A program made the position numbers and the translations under genes. The notes beneath the pieces were generated by a model that was not told the origin of the DNA, did no database searches, and saw nothing but the letters and a program-made list of their open reading frames with translations. From positions 1 through 38,154 of the forward strand of contig JAUZOD010000039.1 in the NCBI GenBank assembly GCA_030706635.1: DNA of 38,154 nucleotides, in the 5' to 3' direction. Below, piece by piece: positions 25,668 to 34,343 of the stretch (the stretch's first letter is position 1; every line of letters begins with the position of its first letter). Origin of the DNA: Bacteroidota bacterium (GTDB taxonomy: Bacteria; Bacteroidota; Bacteroidia; Chitinophagales; Chitinophagaceae).

Positions 25668-26225
25668 TTAAGCCTTTAAATGGACCGGCTTCAGGAATGG
25701 CTTAAGCAGTTGTTCCAGCTTCTTTAAAGCGATGGTTAGCTGGGTGTTAACGGTCTTATAGGAGATTTCCAGAATTTCCGCGACTTCTGTGCTGGATAAG
25801 CCATCTTCTTTTACCAGTTTGAATATCAGTTTGCATTTGGGGGGCAACTGGTCAATGGAAGATTCTATCGTTTTCTTCAGTTCATTGGTAATAAGCGCCT
25901 GCTCCGGATCTGGGCTCAGGTAAAAGTGGGTCACTACAAACCGCTCATGATCTATATTCTTTTTGGAAGTCAGCTTACGTAAATAATTGGCAGCCGTATT
26001 CTTGATGGCAACGTACAGATACACGTTAATGTTTTTGATGGAATCAAGGCTTCCCCGTTTTTGCCATAATTTCAGAAAAACATCGTTTACGATCTCTTCG
26101 GCCAGTTGTTTGTTTTGTATAAAAGCATAGGCAAACTGGAATAGTTTAAACACATTCTCCTCATACAGCTCCTTAAAGGCAGTTTCATCGTTTTCAAATT
26201 GTATGCGCTTGAGTAAAGTATTCAT
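25668..26225 (-). CDS. ECF-family RNA polymerase sigma factor (Bacteroidota PUL type)
   Basis: 185 residues with region 2 at about 10-80 (ELYEENVFKLFQFAYAFI, AEEIVNDVFLKLW) and region 4 at about 125-178 (QLPPKCKLIFKLVKEDGL, STEVAEILEISYKTVNTQL). No region 3 is present, as expected for ECF factors. With the FecR gene it forms the cis-encoded sigma/anti-sigma pair of this PUL, likely driving susC onward. Its start codon is 6 bases after the stop of the FG-GAP gene, so it is likely to be transcribed with that gene as well. Confidence 0.95.
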   Translation of the reverse strand: MNTLLKRIQFENDETAFKELYEENVFKLFQFAYAFIQNKQLAEEIVNDVFLKLWQKRGSLDSIKNINVYLYVAIKNTAANYLRKLTSKKNIDHERFVVTHFYLSPDPEQALITNELKKTIESSIDQLPPKCKLIFKLVKEDGLSSTEVAEILEISYKTVNTQLTIALKKLEQLLKPFLKPVHLKA

Positions 26226-26231
26226 AATTTT

Positions 26232-29200
26232 TTAATGCCCAGGTTTAACCACCTGTATGCTGCCATTGCTTTTGGCCACTATGATCAGATAATCATTACC
26301 CGTCGTGATATCCATAATATTTCTAACATCACCTGTCAGGCATAAGCCGGTTTTTGCGTAAGTTAAAGGCGTGAATCCTCCTTTGCCATCCCCTTTTAAA
26401 ACCAATCCCATTCCCGCATCCAGCGGACCCTGCTGTACCCGGAAGGGGTAGAAGTTGCCTGCTAAAATGATGTCTTTGTGACCGTCTCCGTCAACGTCTT
26501 TAACGATCATTCCATTAATAACACTCATTTGTGCGTAATCGGGCAGGTCAGACTGGGTAAAGGTTCTGTTCCCGTTATTACGCAGGTACACGGATTTGGT
26601 TGTTTTTATTTCAACGGATTTGGAATCAGCTAATTGTTCTGCACTGAAAAGATCTGGCAGCCGGGCATCTGCATAGTCTGCATACCGGCTGAATTTTTTT
26701 TGAAGACCCGGCAATTCACGCAGTATTTCATCGCGTGTGAAATAAGGATAACTCTTGCCGCCATTGTAATAACTCAGTATGGGATCAATAATGCCGTCCT
26801 GATTAAAATCTGCGTAGGTTATGGTCAATGGTTCATCGGCCGTGGCTTTAAATTGTGTGTTGAGACCAAGATTGCCGATCACCAGGTCGGTATCCCCGTC
26901 ATGATCAAAGTCGCCGGTAAGTATCCTGCACCACCAGCCTGCCGTTTCGGATAAACCGTAGGCTTTGGTTTGGTCAGTCAATCTGCCTTTTTGATTTTCA
27001 AATATGCGAACAGGCATAAATTGTCCTACAACAACCAGGTCTTCCCATCCGTCCTTATTCAGATCAAGCCACAAAGCATCGGTGACCATGCCCGGATGTG
27101 CGAGCACGGAATCATTTTGAACAACATCTTTTTCAAATCTGATTTTACCGGGAACACTTTTGTTTTTCAGAATAAAACTTTCCGGCGATTCGGGAAATAG
27201 CCCCGGCTGAATGCGACTGCCTACAAATAAGTCCGGCAGCCCGTCGTGATCAATGTCTGCAGCGCGAACACAGGAGCCGCTCACCGTTTCCGCCGGAAGG
27301 GCGCCATCCTGTTTTTTAAAATTCCCGTGACCATCATTCTGAAATATCCTGTCCTGGTAGTTTTTGCTGTTCAGCGGATAGTCTGCCCCGCCGCTTACCA
27401 CGTAAAGGTCCGGATGACCATCTCCATCCGCGTCAAAAAAAAGCGCATCCGTGTTGGTAATATTCTTATCCGCGTTCCAGGGCTGGCTCGGAGAGGGAAT
27501 AAATTTTCCGTCTCTGGTTTGAAGGTACAATATGCTTTCCTGGCCTGAAGAAGCGCCGATAAACAGATCTTCCAGCCCGTCTCCATTTACATCTGCTTTC
27601 GCCAGACAGGGCCCGGTTTTCGACAATTGGTAGGGCAGCAGCGGAGATATTTTAAAGTCTACAAAATTGGATTGATGATCGGTAAAATGGATCCCGGAAT
27701 TTTGGGTCACATCCCGGAAAAGGGGTGCCACGGCTGGTTCATCCTTACCCGGAGCAGCAGGCGAAGCTGCGCTTTCATCGATGACCAGCAGCGTATCTGC
27801 TTTTATGTTTTGGAGCAACGTTTCTTTTCCGCCAGGCCATTTTACTTTTAGCGTTTGGATCAGACTATCGGCTCCTAAACCGATATGCATTATGGGATCG
27901 ACAGAAGACTGAAACCCCCTGGCCGTATATTCTTCCTGCATCTGACTTCCGTGTGCCGTTTGAACGTACAGCTTTGCGCCGATGCCGAAAGTATTTTTCC
28001 CTTCGCCCCTGAACCTTATCTTTAAAAAGTGCGCCCGTTTGTTGTCTGAACTGTTGTTTTTATAAATGGTCACTTCATCATTCAGATTATTGATCACCAG
28101 GTCCAGGTCGCCGTCATTATCCAGGTCAGCATAAACCGCCCCGTTGTTAATGGATTTTTTGGTTATTCCCCAGTCGTTCGTCACATTGGTAAAACGGAGA
28201 CCGTGATCATTCCTGAATAAATAATTATTCAATTTGGTGGAAGGCATATCCTGCACCAGTTGCCACATCTGTAGTTTATTGCCGTTTTTTTCCTTGTATT
28301 CTGAGGAATAACCGGAAGTGTACTTCACAAAATCCAGGTTGGTCATATCCCTCAGGATACCGTTGGAAATAAAGAGATCTTTCCATCCATCATTATCAAA
28401 GTCGGCAAACAAAGGCGCCCAGCTCCAGTCGGTATTGGATACGCCCGCCATTTGTCCTACTTCGCTGAATATCGGCATGCCGCTGCTGTCTGTGCCGTTG
28501 TTCAACTGGAGGGTATTGCGCATTTGCTGATGATGGAAGCCATGATCCACCCGCAGGGTGTACTTGTCGTAACTGTCTGCGCCGCGCAATAGTTTTTGCC
28601 TGTGATTCCCTTCGGGCAGCATATCGAGAACCATAATGTCGGGCCGGTCATCGTTATTGTAATCGGCGATATCAGAACCCATCGCAAATTCAGAAATATG
28701 ACCGGCTGCCTTGTCCAGCACTTCCCGGAATGTTCCGTCGTGATTGTTGAGATAAAGGAAATCCCTTTCATCATAATCATTCGTGACATAGATATCTGGC
28801 CAGCCATCGTTATTCACATCGCTGATGGCAGCGCTCAGTCCGAAATTAAGTCCGCTTCCATTGATGTGCGCCGAATCGCTCACATCGGTAAAATGACCAT
28901 TATCGTTCCGGTAAAGGCGGTTGCCGAATTTCGGATTCCGTTTGGCCCGCAGTTTATCCGTATTGAAGTAAGGATTAAAGAACATGTCGGCGTGATTCAC
29001 CATGAACATATCGAGGTCGCCATCATTGTCCATATCAAAAAACGCCACCGTTGTGGTATAGGTGCCGGGCGCATCCAGCCCGTATTCTTTTGCGGATTCC
29101 TTAAAAACCGGAATGCCATCTTTCAACCCCTGATTTATATACAACTCGTTGCATCTTTCTTCGTCCGTTCCCGGCCCGGAATAGCAGACATATATATCCA

Positions 29201-29576
29201 GCAGTCCATCCCCATTTATATCTGCCATCACCACGCCGGTTTTCCATCTGGACCGCCCTTGAATACCGGCCTTATCCGTGACGTCTTCAAACTGAAAATT
29301 TCCCTTATTGAGGTACAATTTATTGGAGACCATATTGCCGGTGAAAATGATATCGGGCAGACCATCGTTGTTCAGGTCGCCTACCGCCACTCCGCCGCCA
29401 TTATACAGGTATTCATATGTAAGAATATTATAATCTACATTTTCCTTTATATCGTTCCGGAAATTAATATGGGATTGGGAAGAAGGGATCTCTGTAAAAA
29501 CCGTTTTAGCTTGATTCCTGCAGGCTGCCAGCAAGAGAACTGGGATGAGAAGAGACGGAACGGATTTGAATTTCAT
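26232..29576 (-). CDS. Large FG-GAP/VCBS-repeat lipoprotein with ASPIC/UnbV domain
   Basis: 1114 residues with a lipoprotein signal (LLLAAC, Cys19). The first half has several FG-GAP/VCBS blades with calcium-binding DxDxDG-like loops: VGDLNNDGLPDI, MADINGDGLLDI, FFDMDNDGDLDM, ISDVNNDGWPDI, FADFDNDGWKDL and YADLDNDGDLDL. An ASPIC/UnbV domain follows at about 517-600 (GIGAKLYVQT, LKVKWPGGKETLLQNI), then a second propeller-like half to the C-terminus. Such CRTAC1-like proteins are calcium-binding beta-propellers at the cell surface. They often accompany SusCD genes in Chitinophagaceae, presumably in glycan or protein binding. It lies 6 bases upstream of the sigma gene. Confidence 0.9.
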   Translation of the reverse strand: MKFKSVPSLLIPVLLLAACRNQAKTVFTEIPSSQSHINFRNDIKENVDYNILTYEYLYNGGGVAVGDLNNDGLPDIIFTGNMVSNKLYLNKGNFQFEDVTDKAGIQGRSRWKTGVVMADINGDGLLDIYVCYSGPGTDEERCNELYINQGLKDGIPVFKESAKEYGLDAPGTYTTTVAFFDMDNDGDLDMFMVNHADMFFNPYFNTDKLRAKRNPKFGNRLYRNDNGHFTDVSDSAHINGSGLNFGLSAAISDVNNDGWPDIYVTNDYDERDFLYLNNHDGTFREVLDKAAGHISEFAMGSDIADYNNDDRPDIMVLDMLPEGNHRQKLLRGADSYDKYTLRVDHGFHHQQMRNTLQLNNGTDSSGMPIFSEVGQMAGVSNTDWSWAPLFADFDNDGWKDLFISNGILRDMTNLDFVKYTSGYSSEYKEKNGNKLQMWQLVQDMPSTKLNNYLFRNDHGLRFTNVTNDWGITKKSINNGAVYADLDNDGDLDLVINNLNDEVTIYKNNSSDNKRAHFLKIRFRGEGKNTFGIGAKLYVQTAHGSQMQEEYTARGFQSSVDPIMHIGLGADSLIQTLKVKWPGGKETLLQNIKADTLLVIDESAASPAAPGKDEPAVAPLFRDVTQNSGIHFTDHQSNFVDFKISPLLPYQLSKTGPCLAKADVNGDGLEDLFIGASSGQESILYLQTRDGKFIPSPSQPWNADKNITNTDALFFDADGDGHPDLYVVSGGADYPLNSKNYQDRIFQNDGHGNFKKQDGALPAETVSGSCVRAADIDHDGLPDLFVGSRIQPGLFPESPESFILKNKSVPGKIRFEKDVVQNDSVLAHPGMVTDALWLDLNKDGWEDLVVVGQFMPVRIFENQKGRLTDQTKAYGLSETAGWWCRILTGDFDHDGDTDLVIGNLGLNTQFKATADEPLTITYADFNQDGIIDPILSYYNGGKSYPYFTRDEILRELPGLQKKFSRYADYADARLPDLFSAEQLADSKSVEIKTTKSVYLRNNGNRTFTQSDLPDYAQMSVINGMIVKDVDGDGHKDIILAGNFYPFRVQQGPLDAGMGLVLKGDGKGGFTPLTYAKTGLCLTGDVRNIMDITTGNDYLIIVAKSNGSIQVVKPGH

Positions 29577-29700
29577 ATAATCTGATTAAGCAAGCGCAGA
29601 CTTTGAACTAATCATTTATTTCTCTATGGATGCAGTCGTATGGTTTATCCCAGATACAGTTGCATGAAATTAAAGTATAACCTATAACCCGCCCATTAAC

Positions 29701-29716
29701 GGGGAAATTTTTCCCC
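29701..29716. other. GC/AT palindrome between the amidohydrolase and FG-GAP genes
   Basis: ggggaaa-tt-tttcccc is a perfect inverted repeat with a 2-base centre, about 125 bases upstream of the FG-GAP gene and about 115 bases past the amidohydrolase stop. No T-run follows on the minus strand, so a terminator is not clear; it may be an operator or a weak terminator separating two transcripts. The rest of this 253-base gap holds nothing I can identify. Confidence 0.4.
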
Positions 29717-29829
29717 AAGCCAGAGGACTTCATCCAGCAATAGTAGGGAAATAAGTGAAAACTTGTATAAAACTTAAAATAATGATAACCTGGGCCTGGA
29801 ATACAGACGTTTAACAGGATCAACATTTC

Positions 29830-31077
29830 CTATCTGTGGGGAGCAAATATCGGATTGGCAATGCCGTTGAGGTCATATACTACTTTCCCTCCGCGGATGG
29901 TCAATTCAGCTTCCAGTCTTTTGTCGGCTTCTATTTTCTGGCCTGTATAATCAAAGAAACCAAACTTGCCCTTACGCAGGTTGAGAACTGCTACATCGGC
30001 TTCAGCTCCCACCGACAGATTACCCAGTTCCGTATGTTTTATTTCCTGGGCCGGGTTCCAGGTGGAAGCCCTGATCACGGCATTCAGGTCCATGCCCATG
30101 GCCATGAACTTGGATGCAATATTCAACATGTCTTTCATTGCGTTGTTCATACTGCCGGTATGCAGGTCGCTGCTGAGCGAATTGGGCGGAAAACCTTGTT
30201 TCAGTGCGGGAATGGCCTGTGAAAAAGAGAAGCTGATCCCGCCATATCCCACGTCAAAAATGATCCCTTTTTTCCGGGCTTCCCATGCCAGGGGCTTGAC
30301 TTTCCAGCTGAGCGTGTCTACGATGGATTCGCGGGATCTTAACTGGGCATAGCAATGGGTAAAAATATCGCCGGGCCTCAGGTGTTTTTCAAAAAGCTCA
30401 TCAATGGAAAGGGGAGGATTACTTCCGCCAAAATCAATCATCACCGGGATGTTCGCGATCTTTCCGCCCTCTACCGCCTGATCCACCGGTTTCCAGTCAG
30501 GTCCTTCGAAATGTGCCACTTTTATTCCGACAACGATTTTCGGATTGGCCCGGGCGACCATGGCAGTAAGTCTTCCGTCCATATCGGCAGGGTTCTGTTC
30601 ATAGGGGCCGCCCCGCATGCCTTCCCCGACGATATTCAGAAATACTAAAATCCTCGTCTGGGAATTGTCAATGATATTTTTTTTGAACAAGGCAAAACTC
30701 TTCCATCCCGAACTGCCGGCATCCACTACAGTGGTCACACCGGTACGGAATGTGAATCCGTCCGGTGCAATGGCAGAAAGCCCGTCGCTGAGATAGTGGT
30801 CTGGTTCGGTGCCAAAGAAATCATGGGTATGAATATCGATCAGACCGGGAGTGACATATAATCCGGTTGCGTTCACCACCTGTATGGCATTTGATGTATC
30901 GACCTTTTTTGAAACAGCAGCAATCTTTCCGTCTTTGATGCCAATATCCATAGCAGCATCGATATTATTCTTCGGATCAATCACATGACCACCACGGATG
31001 ACGATATCGTAGGATTGTCCGTAGCTGAAAAAAGATACCAGAATTAAAGCGACGAGACTGCATGCTGTTTTCCCCAT
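29830..31077 (-). CDS. Exported amidohydrolase/deacetylase-family metallohydrolase
   Basis: 415 residues from ATG 31077, giving a signal peptide MGKTACSLVALILVSFFSYG; the frame is open to 31104 but that start would overlap the upstream stop. Amidohydrolase-superfamily metal sites, numbered from this start: GLIDIHTH (His83, His85), VVGIKVAHFEG (Lys186, likely carboxylated bridge), IFTHCYAQ (His241) and SSDLHTG (Asp304). The overall sequence is of the EF_0837/AHA_3915-like 'amidohydrolase/deacetylase' group, whose cytoplasmic members neighbour SelA-like/DgaE enzymes and KDPG-type aldolases. It should hydrolyse an N-acyl or cyclic amide bond, here outside the cytoplasm. It is 23 bases after the cytochrome gene. 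Confidence 0.85.
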   Translation of the reverse strand: MGKTACSLVALILVSFFSYGQSYDIVIRGGHVIDPKNNIDAAMDIGIKDGKIAAVSKKVDTSNAIQVVNATGLYVTPGLIDIHTHDFFGTEPDHYLSDGLSAIAPDGFTFRTGVTTVVDAGSSGWKSFALFKKNIIDNSQTRILVFLNIVGEGMRGGPYEQNPADMDGRLTAMVARANPKIVVGIKVAHFEGPDWKPVDQAVEGGKIANIPVMIDFGGSNPPLSIDELFEKHLRPGDIFTHCYAQLRSRESIVDTLSWKVKPLAWEARKKGIIFDVGYGGISFSFSQAIPALKQGFPPNSLSSDLHTGSMNNAMKDMLNIASKFMAMGMDLNAVIRASTWNPAQEIKHTELGNLSVGAEADVAVLNLRKGKFGFFDYTGQKIEADKRLEAELTIRGGKVVYDLNGIANPIFAPHR

Positions 31078-31100
31078 GATGTTTTCTTTATGATAAATAA

Positions 31101-32945
31101 TCAATGTTTTTTTGAATTTGACTTCACCTTATTGCCGGTCTTTGATGGCAGAATAACCTTCCAGATATGGCCTTCCCTTCCGCCGTATTCAATCACATAG
31201 GCAATATTGCCGATGAGCACGGCATCGGTGGGCTGGCGGAACCCATCCACAATCCGCGTAGTGTGCATCGTAAAGTTGTCCATGGTTTTATCATAGGTCA
31301 TCTCCAGATGCAGCATGTCCGATCCCTGAGACGTGAAGGCACGCATCATGCCCTCATTCCTGCCGAGGGTATAACGGATCACGAATCCATCTCCCCGTAA
31401 ATCATCCGAAAGCACTTTTTTAGTGTCGAAAAACAAACCCAGCGGTGAGGAATGCGGGGTGAACGTACTAACGGCAACGCCTGTCTGATCCCCGTCAAGC
31501 ACCCTGCCGGTATGTCCCCGGTACTCGTTGGCATCAGGTCCCATATTCTGTACCCCGGCGGAGAATTTCACACCGGGTGGAATTTTGGGGAAAGTAGAAT
31601 CATTGTAGTAGTAGTGCACCCGCCAGGAGTGCGAATTGGGATTGATGAAAGAATCTGTGGCGGGATCCGGTTTCCATCCCGGAAATTGCATGGGATTCTC
31701 ATCTCCTCCCAGTAACCACGGAAATCCATAATGATGATTTTGTCTTAGCCAGAACATATCTTCCGGAAAATCATAGTCGGAAGAATTAACCACCGCAAAA
31801 AGATTTCCGGAACCGTCAAAGGCCATGTCAAACGCATTCCGGATCCCCTCGGCATAGAGATAGCCTTCGGCCCTGAGTTTTGCCGTGTCCATCGGCAATA
31901 CGAGGTCTTTTGTGTCAATGGGAAACCTGAAAATTTTGGACGTCAGCGCATTGTCCCGCGCGTTGGGATATAGACCCCCGTTATCCTCGATCTCGCCGTG
32001 ATCGGTGCGGGCGCCACTGTTCACAAAAATATATTTGCCGTCGGGACTTACCGCGAGTGCATTCCAGCCATGATCGTAAATGGTTTTGTTGGATGGATAT
32101 TCCGGTGTAGTGAAGACGACGGACATCCGGGGAGGTCCCGATTTTCCGAAATCAAAACGGACCATTCTTCCACTCGTACCCTGTTTATGATTCAGGTCCA
32201 CATTGCCGCAGAGAAAAAGAGTATTCCTGTTCCAGATGGCCCCCTGTAATCTTCCGATACCGTGATCTGCGGCAGTCAGGATCTTCACGGAGTCGGGATG
32301 ACCGCTGTTGAGGTTCCTGATTTGAAATACATCACCATCAAAAGTAGTGTAATAGAGGTCACCGGTTACCGGGTTCTGCAGAAGGCGAACAGCCAGCGGT
32401 CCGATGTTCATCAAATGTTCGATTTTGATATCCGGACGTAAGGCTCTTGGTGGAACCAGGGTTTCCTCCTGGTAGGAAAGGCTCCTGATATAAGCAACGA
32501 GGGACCAGCGTTGTTCATCCGTGAAGCTGGTTTTGAAAGAAGGCATAATGCCCCTGCCGGTAGTGATTTTCCAGTACAGGGCGCCGACAGGTTCTTTTTT
32601 TATTTTTTCCGAATGGAAATTAGCTGGTTTCTGAGACTGTCCCTGCGCGGCGCCCCCATCTCCATAACCCTGCGGCCCATGGCAGGATACGCATTGCAGT
32701 GAGTACAACTCCATTCCCTTTCTTACCGCTATATCAAAGTCTTCAAATCCGGGTCTGAGTTTTCGCGCTTCCTCCGGCGCAACCCATTCCTTACTATAAT
32801 CGTCAGGCTCTTTTTTTTCCGATTTATCTGATTTGCAACGGGAGATTCCCGATAAGAAAAAAATCGCCAAAGCGAAAGCAGATACAACTTTAATTGTTTT
32901 GCTGATCTTAAGCTTTTTTGTGAACCGGTCGGAGCTTGTGTTCAT
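31101..32945 (-). CDS. Cytochrome c fused to a sugar-dehydrogenase-like beta-propeller
   Basis: 614 residues from ATG 32945. The frame extends to 33008 and there is another ATG at 32966, but the extra upstream codons lie in the heptamer repeat. A hydrophobic export signal (VVSAFALAIFFLSGI) ends before SRCKSD; a lipidated Cys is possible but Arg at -1 is atypical. Counting from this start, heme c binds at CVSCH (85-89) with axial Met134 in GRGIMPSF. From about 165 on comes a propeller similar to PQQ/soluble aldose sugar dehydrogenases, with HGWNALAVSPDGKYIF, NSGARTDHGE, GIRNAFDMAFDGSGNL and LRQNHHYGFPWLLGGDENP. It probably oxidises a sugar or sugar derivative in the periplasm and passes electrons to its own heme. 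Confidence 0.8.
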   Translation of the reverse strand: MNTSSDRFTKKLKISKTIKVVSAFALAIFFLSGISRCKSDKSEKKEPDDYSKEWVAPEEARKLRPGFEDFDIAVRKGMELYSLQCVSCHGPQGYGDGGAAQGQSQKPANFHSEKIKKEPVGALYWKITTGRGIMPSFKTSFTDEQRWSLVAYIRSLSYQEETLVPPRALRPDIKIEHLMNIGPLAVRLLQNPVTGDLYYTTFDGDVFQIRNLNSGHPDSVKILTAADHGIGRLQGAIWNRNTLFLCGNVDLNHKQGTSGRMVRFDFGKSGPPRMSVVFTTPEYPSNKTIYDHGWNALAVSPDGKYIFVNSGARTDHGEIEDNGGLYPNARDNALTSKIFRFPIDTKDLVLPMDTAKLRAEGYLYAEGIRNAFDMAFDGSGNLFAVVNSSDYDFPEDMFWLRQNHHYGFPWLLGGDENPMQFPGWKPDPATDSFINPNSHSWRVHYYYNDSTFPKIPPGVKFSAGVQNMGPDANEYRGHTGRVLDGDQTGVAVSTFTPHSSPLGLFFDTKKVLSDDLRGDGFVIRYTLGRNEGMMRAFTSQGSDMLHLEMTYDKTMDNFTMHTTRIVDGFRQPTDAVLIGNIAYVIEYGGREGHIWKVILPSKTGNKVKSNSKKH

Positions 32946-32993
32946 CGTTCTATGGCGTTGTTTCATGCAAAAATGAATGAATCCTACGGAGAA

Positions 32994-33083
32994 GTTGACG
33001 GTTGACAATTGACGGTTGACCGGCTTCAGTTACGCGTTCGCAATAAAACTCGGCCAACCGTCAACCATCATTAATCGTCAACC
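32994..33083. repeat. Inverted heptamer repeat (gttgacg type) overlapping a stop codon
   Basis: Left arm: gttgacg, gttgaca, attgacg, gttgacc, gg (32994-33023). Right arm (33051-33083), read on the opposite strand: gttgacg, attaatg, atg, gttgacg, gttggcc. The TGA stop of the PLP-enzyme gene (33080-33078) is part of the last unit of the right arm. The left arm lies just upstream of the cytochrome gene start. Confidence 0.9.
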
Positions 33084-34292
33084 AAAAACAGCGGAAAGTT
33101 CCTCCCTCACCCTCCTCGCCACGATCTTTTCCTGGCCCGGTCTCATCACCCATACCGTAATGTGAATGCCTTTGTCGTACGGCATCACTTCGATGGATGG
33201 ATTACCATTCCTTAATTTTTCAACGAAATCTTTTATGGGGAGCCGGTTGAGATCCCATGACAATTCCAGCGTCGGGGTGATATTGCCCAATGGCGGCACA
33301 AACACCCTGGTGGTTACGCCTTTAACCGATTTGGCCGCATTTTCAATGGTAGCGGTATTAGCTTCCCAGAGTTTCCATTCCGCTTCGTGATCATAGTTGA
33401 TGTAATGCTGCAATGCGGCATACATACCGAAGATCTCTTCCTTGTTTACTTTCATGCCCCTGCCAATATTGAAACCACGGGGCGGCATGTGTAATCTTGC
33501 TGCGGTAACGATATCCTTTTTGCCCATCAGCAAACCGGCGCTTTGCGGACCCCGCAGGGCTTTGCCTCCGGAGATGACCACGAAATGAAAGCCCATATCA
33601 TTGAACTTCCAGAGATTTGACACCGGCGGAACATCGGCAGCGATATCTATGGAGGTCGGTATGCTGTGCTTTTCGCCCAGCGCGACCCATTCTTCATGCA
33701 TGATCTTTCCGTGGTCGGCTTCAATATTCAGGAAATGCATGAGGGCGGTATTGCCATTGATGGCTTTTTCCACATCCTCCGTTGTTTCAACCACAATCAG
33801 TTTGGCGCCGGTGTTGGTCAGCGCGTGATTATAATCAATGGCATGTGCTTTCTGGATCAGTATTTCGGTTTTCATCCCCGAGCCCTCCAGTTGAGGAAGC
33901 ATCTTCACTTTTTCCACGTCATTGCCGGTCAGAACACCTGCGACGCCCAGGGTGAGGGCGGAAAAAGCACCCGCAGTTACCACAGCGGATTCCGCGTGAA
34001 CCATCGCCGCAATCTTTTCGCCTACTTTATCCTGCAATTCATCGAGCAGGCAGAAATCGCCGGCAGTATTCCGGATGGCATCGATCACTTCTTCCCGCAT
34101 CAGCGAGCCGGTCATGAATGTATAGGTGCCGGCGGCATTGATGAAGGGTCGTACCCCGAGTTCTTCGAAGAGGTTGCGTTTGCTGTTCTGGCCCGTGCCA
34201 GCCTTTGCTTTTTTTGGAATGATCAGGTCGCCGCCCAGGGTTGCGGCAAAGGGGAGAATGGTTAATCCCCTCAGCATGTCTCTGCGTTTCAT
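33078..34292 (-). CDS. Exported SelA/DgaE-like PLP-dependent enzyme (candidate ammonia-lyase)
   Basis: 404 residues. The N-terminus KRRDMLRGLTILPFAATLGG resembles a twin-arginine signal. The fold-type I PLP core follows: GVRPFINAAGTYTFMTGSLM, ESAVVTAGAFSALTLGVAGV, SIDIAADVPP (Asp216/Asp220) and VVISGGKALRGPQSAGLL with Lys244 as the Schiff-base lysine. It belongs with SelA-like enzymes such as DgaE, D-glucosaminate-6-phosphate ammonia-lyase, not with true selenocysteine synthases. Export of a PLP enzyme through Tat makes sense because the cofactor is inserted before export. It probably eliminates ammonia from an amino-sugar acid or beta-hydroxy amino acid. It lies between the ridA-like and cytochrome genes; its stop codon is within a repeat. 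Confidence 0.82.
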   Translation of the reverse strand: MKRRDMLRGLTILPFAATLGGDLIIPKKAKAGTGQNSKRNLFEELGVRPFINAAGTYTFMTGSLMREEVIDAIRNTAGDFCLLDELQDKVGEKIAAMVHAESAVVTAGAFSALTLGVAGVLTGNDVEKVKMLPQLEGSGMKTEILIQKAHAIDYNHALTNTGAKLIVVETTEDVEKAINGNTALMHFLNIEADHGKIMHEEWVALGEKHSIPTSIDIAADVPPVSNLWKFNDMGFHFVVISGGKALRGPQSAGLLMGKKDIVTAARLHMPPRGFNIGRGMKVNKEEIFGMYAALQHYINYDHEAEWKLWEANTATIENAAKSVKGVTTRVFVPPLGNITPTLELSWDLNRLPIKDFVEKLRNGNPSIEVMPYDKGIHITVWVMRPGQEKIVARRVREELSAVFG

Positions 34293-34343
34293 ATGGCTCC
34301 GTTTTTTCGTTAGGTAAAAAGCTTCAGATCCGGGATCCGGCCG

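Noticed and set aside
28596-29585. 329-residue plus-strand open frame opposite the FG-GAP gene
   Set aside because: It is antisense to a well-supported large lipoprotein; its Ile/His-rich composition follows from the reverse complement of Asn/Asp-rich calcium loops.
29608-29826. 72-residue minus-strand frame between the amidohydrolase and FG-GAP genes
   Set aside because: The composition is irregular, it spans the ggggaaa palindrome, and it has no recognisable feature.
33666-34265. 199-residue plus-strand open frame opposite the PLP-enzyme gene
   Set aside because: It is the antisense of a clear fold-type I PLP enzyme and shows no recognisable motif.
33078-34292. True selenocysteine synthase (SelA) or SelA-based selenium system
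   Set aside because: The protein is about 404 residues with an export signal and has no tRNA-Sec or selB neighbour; it fits the SelA-like DgaE group better.
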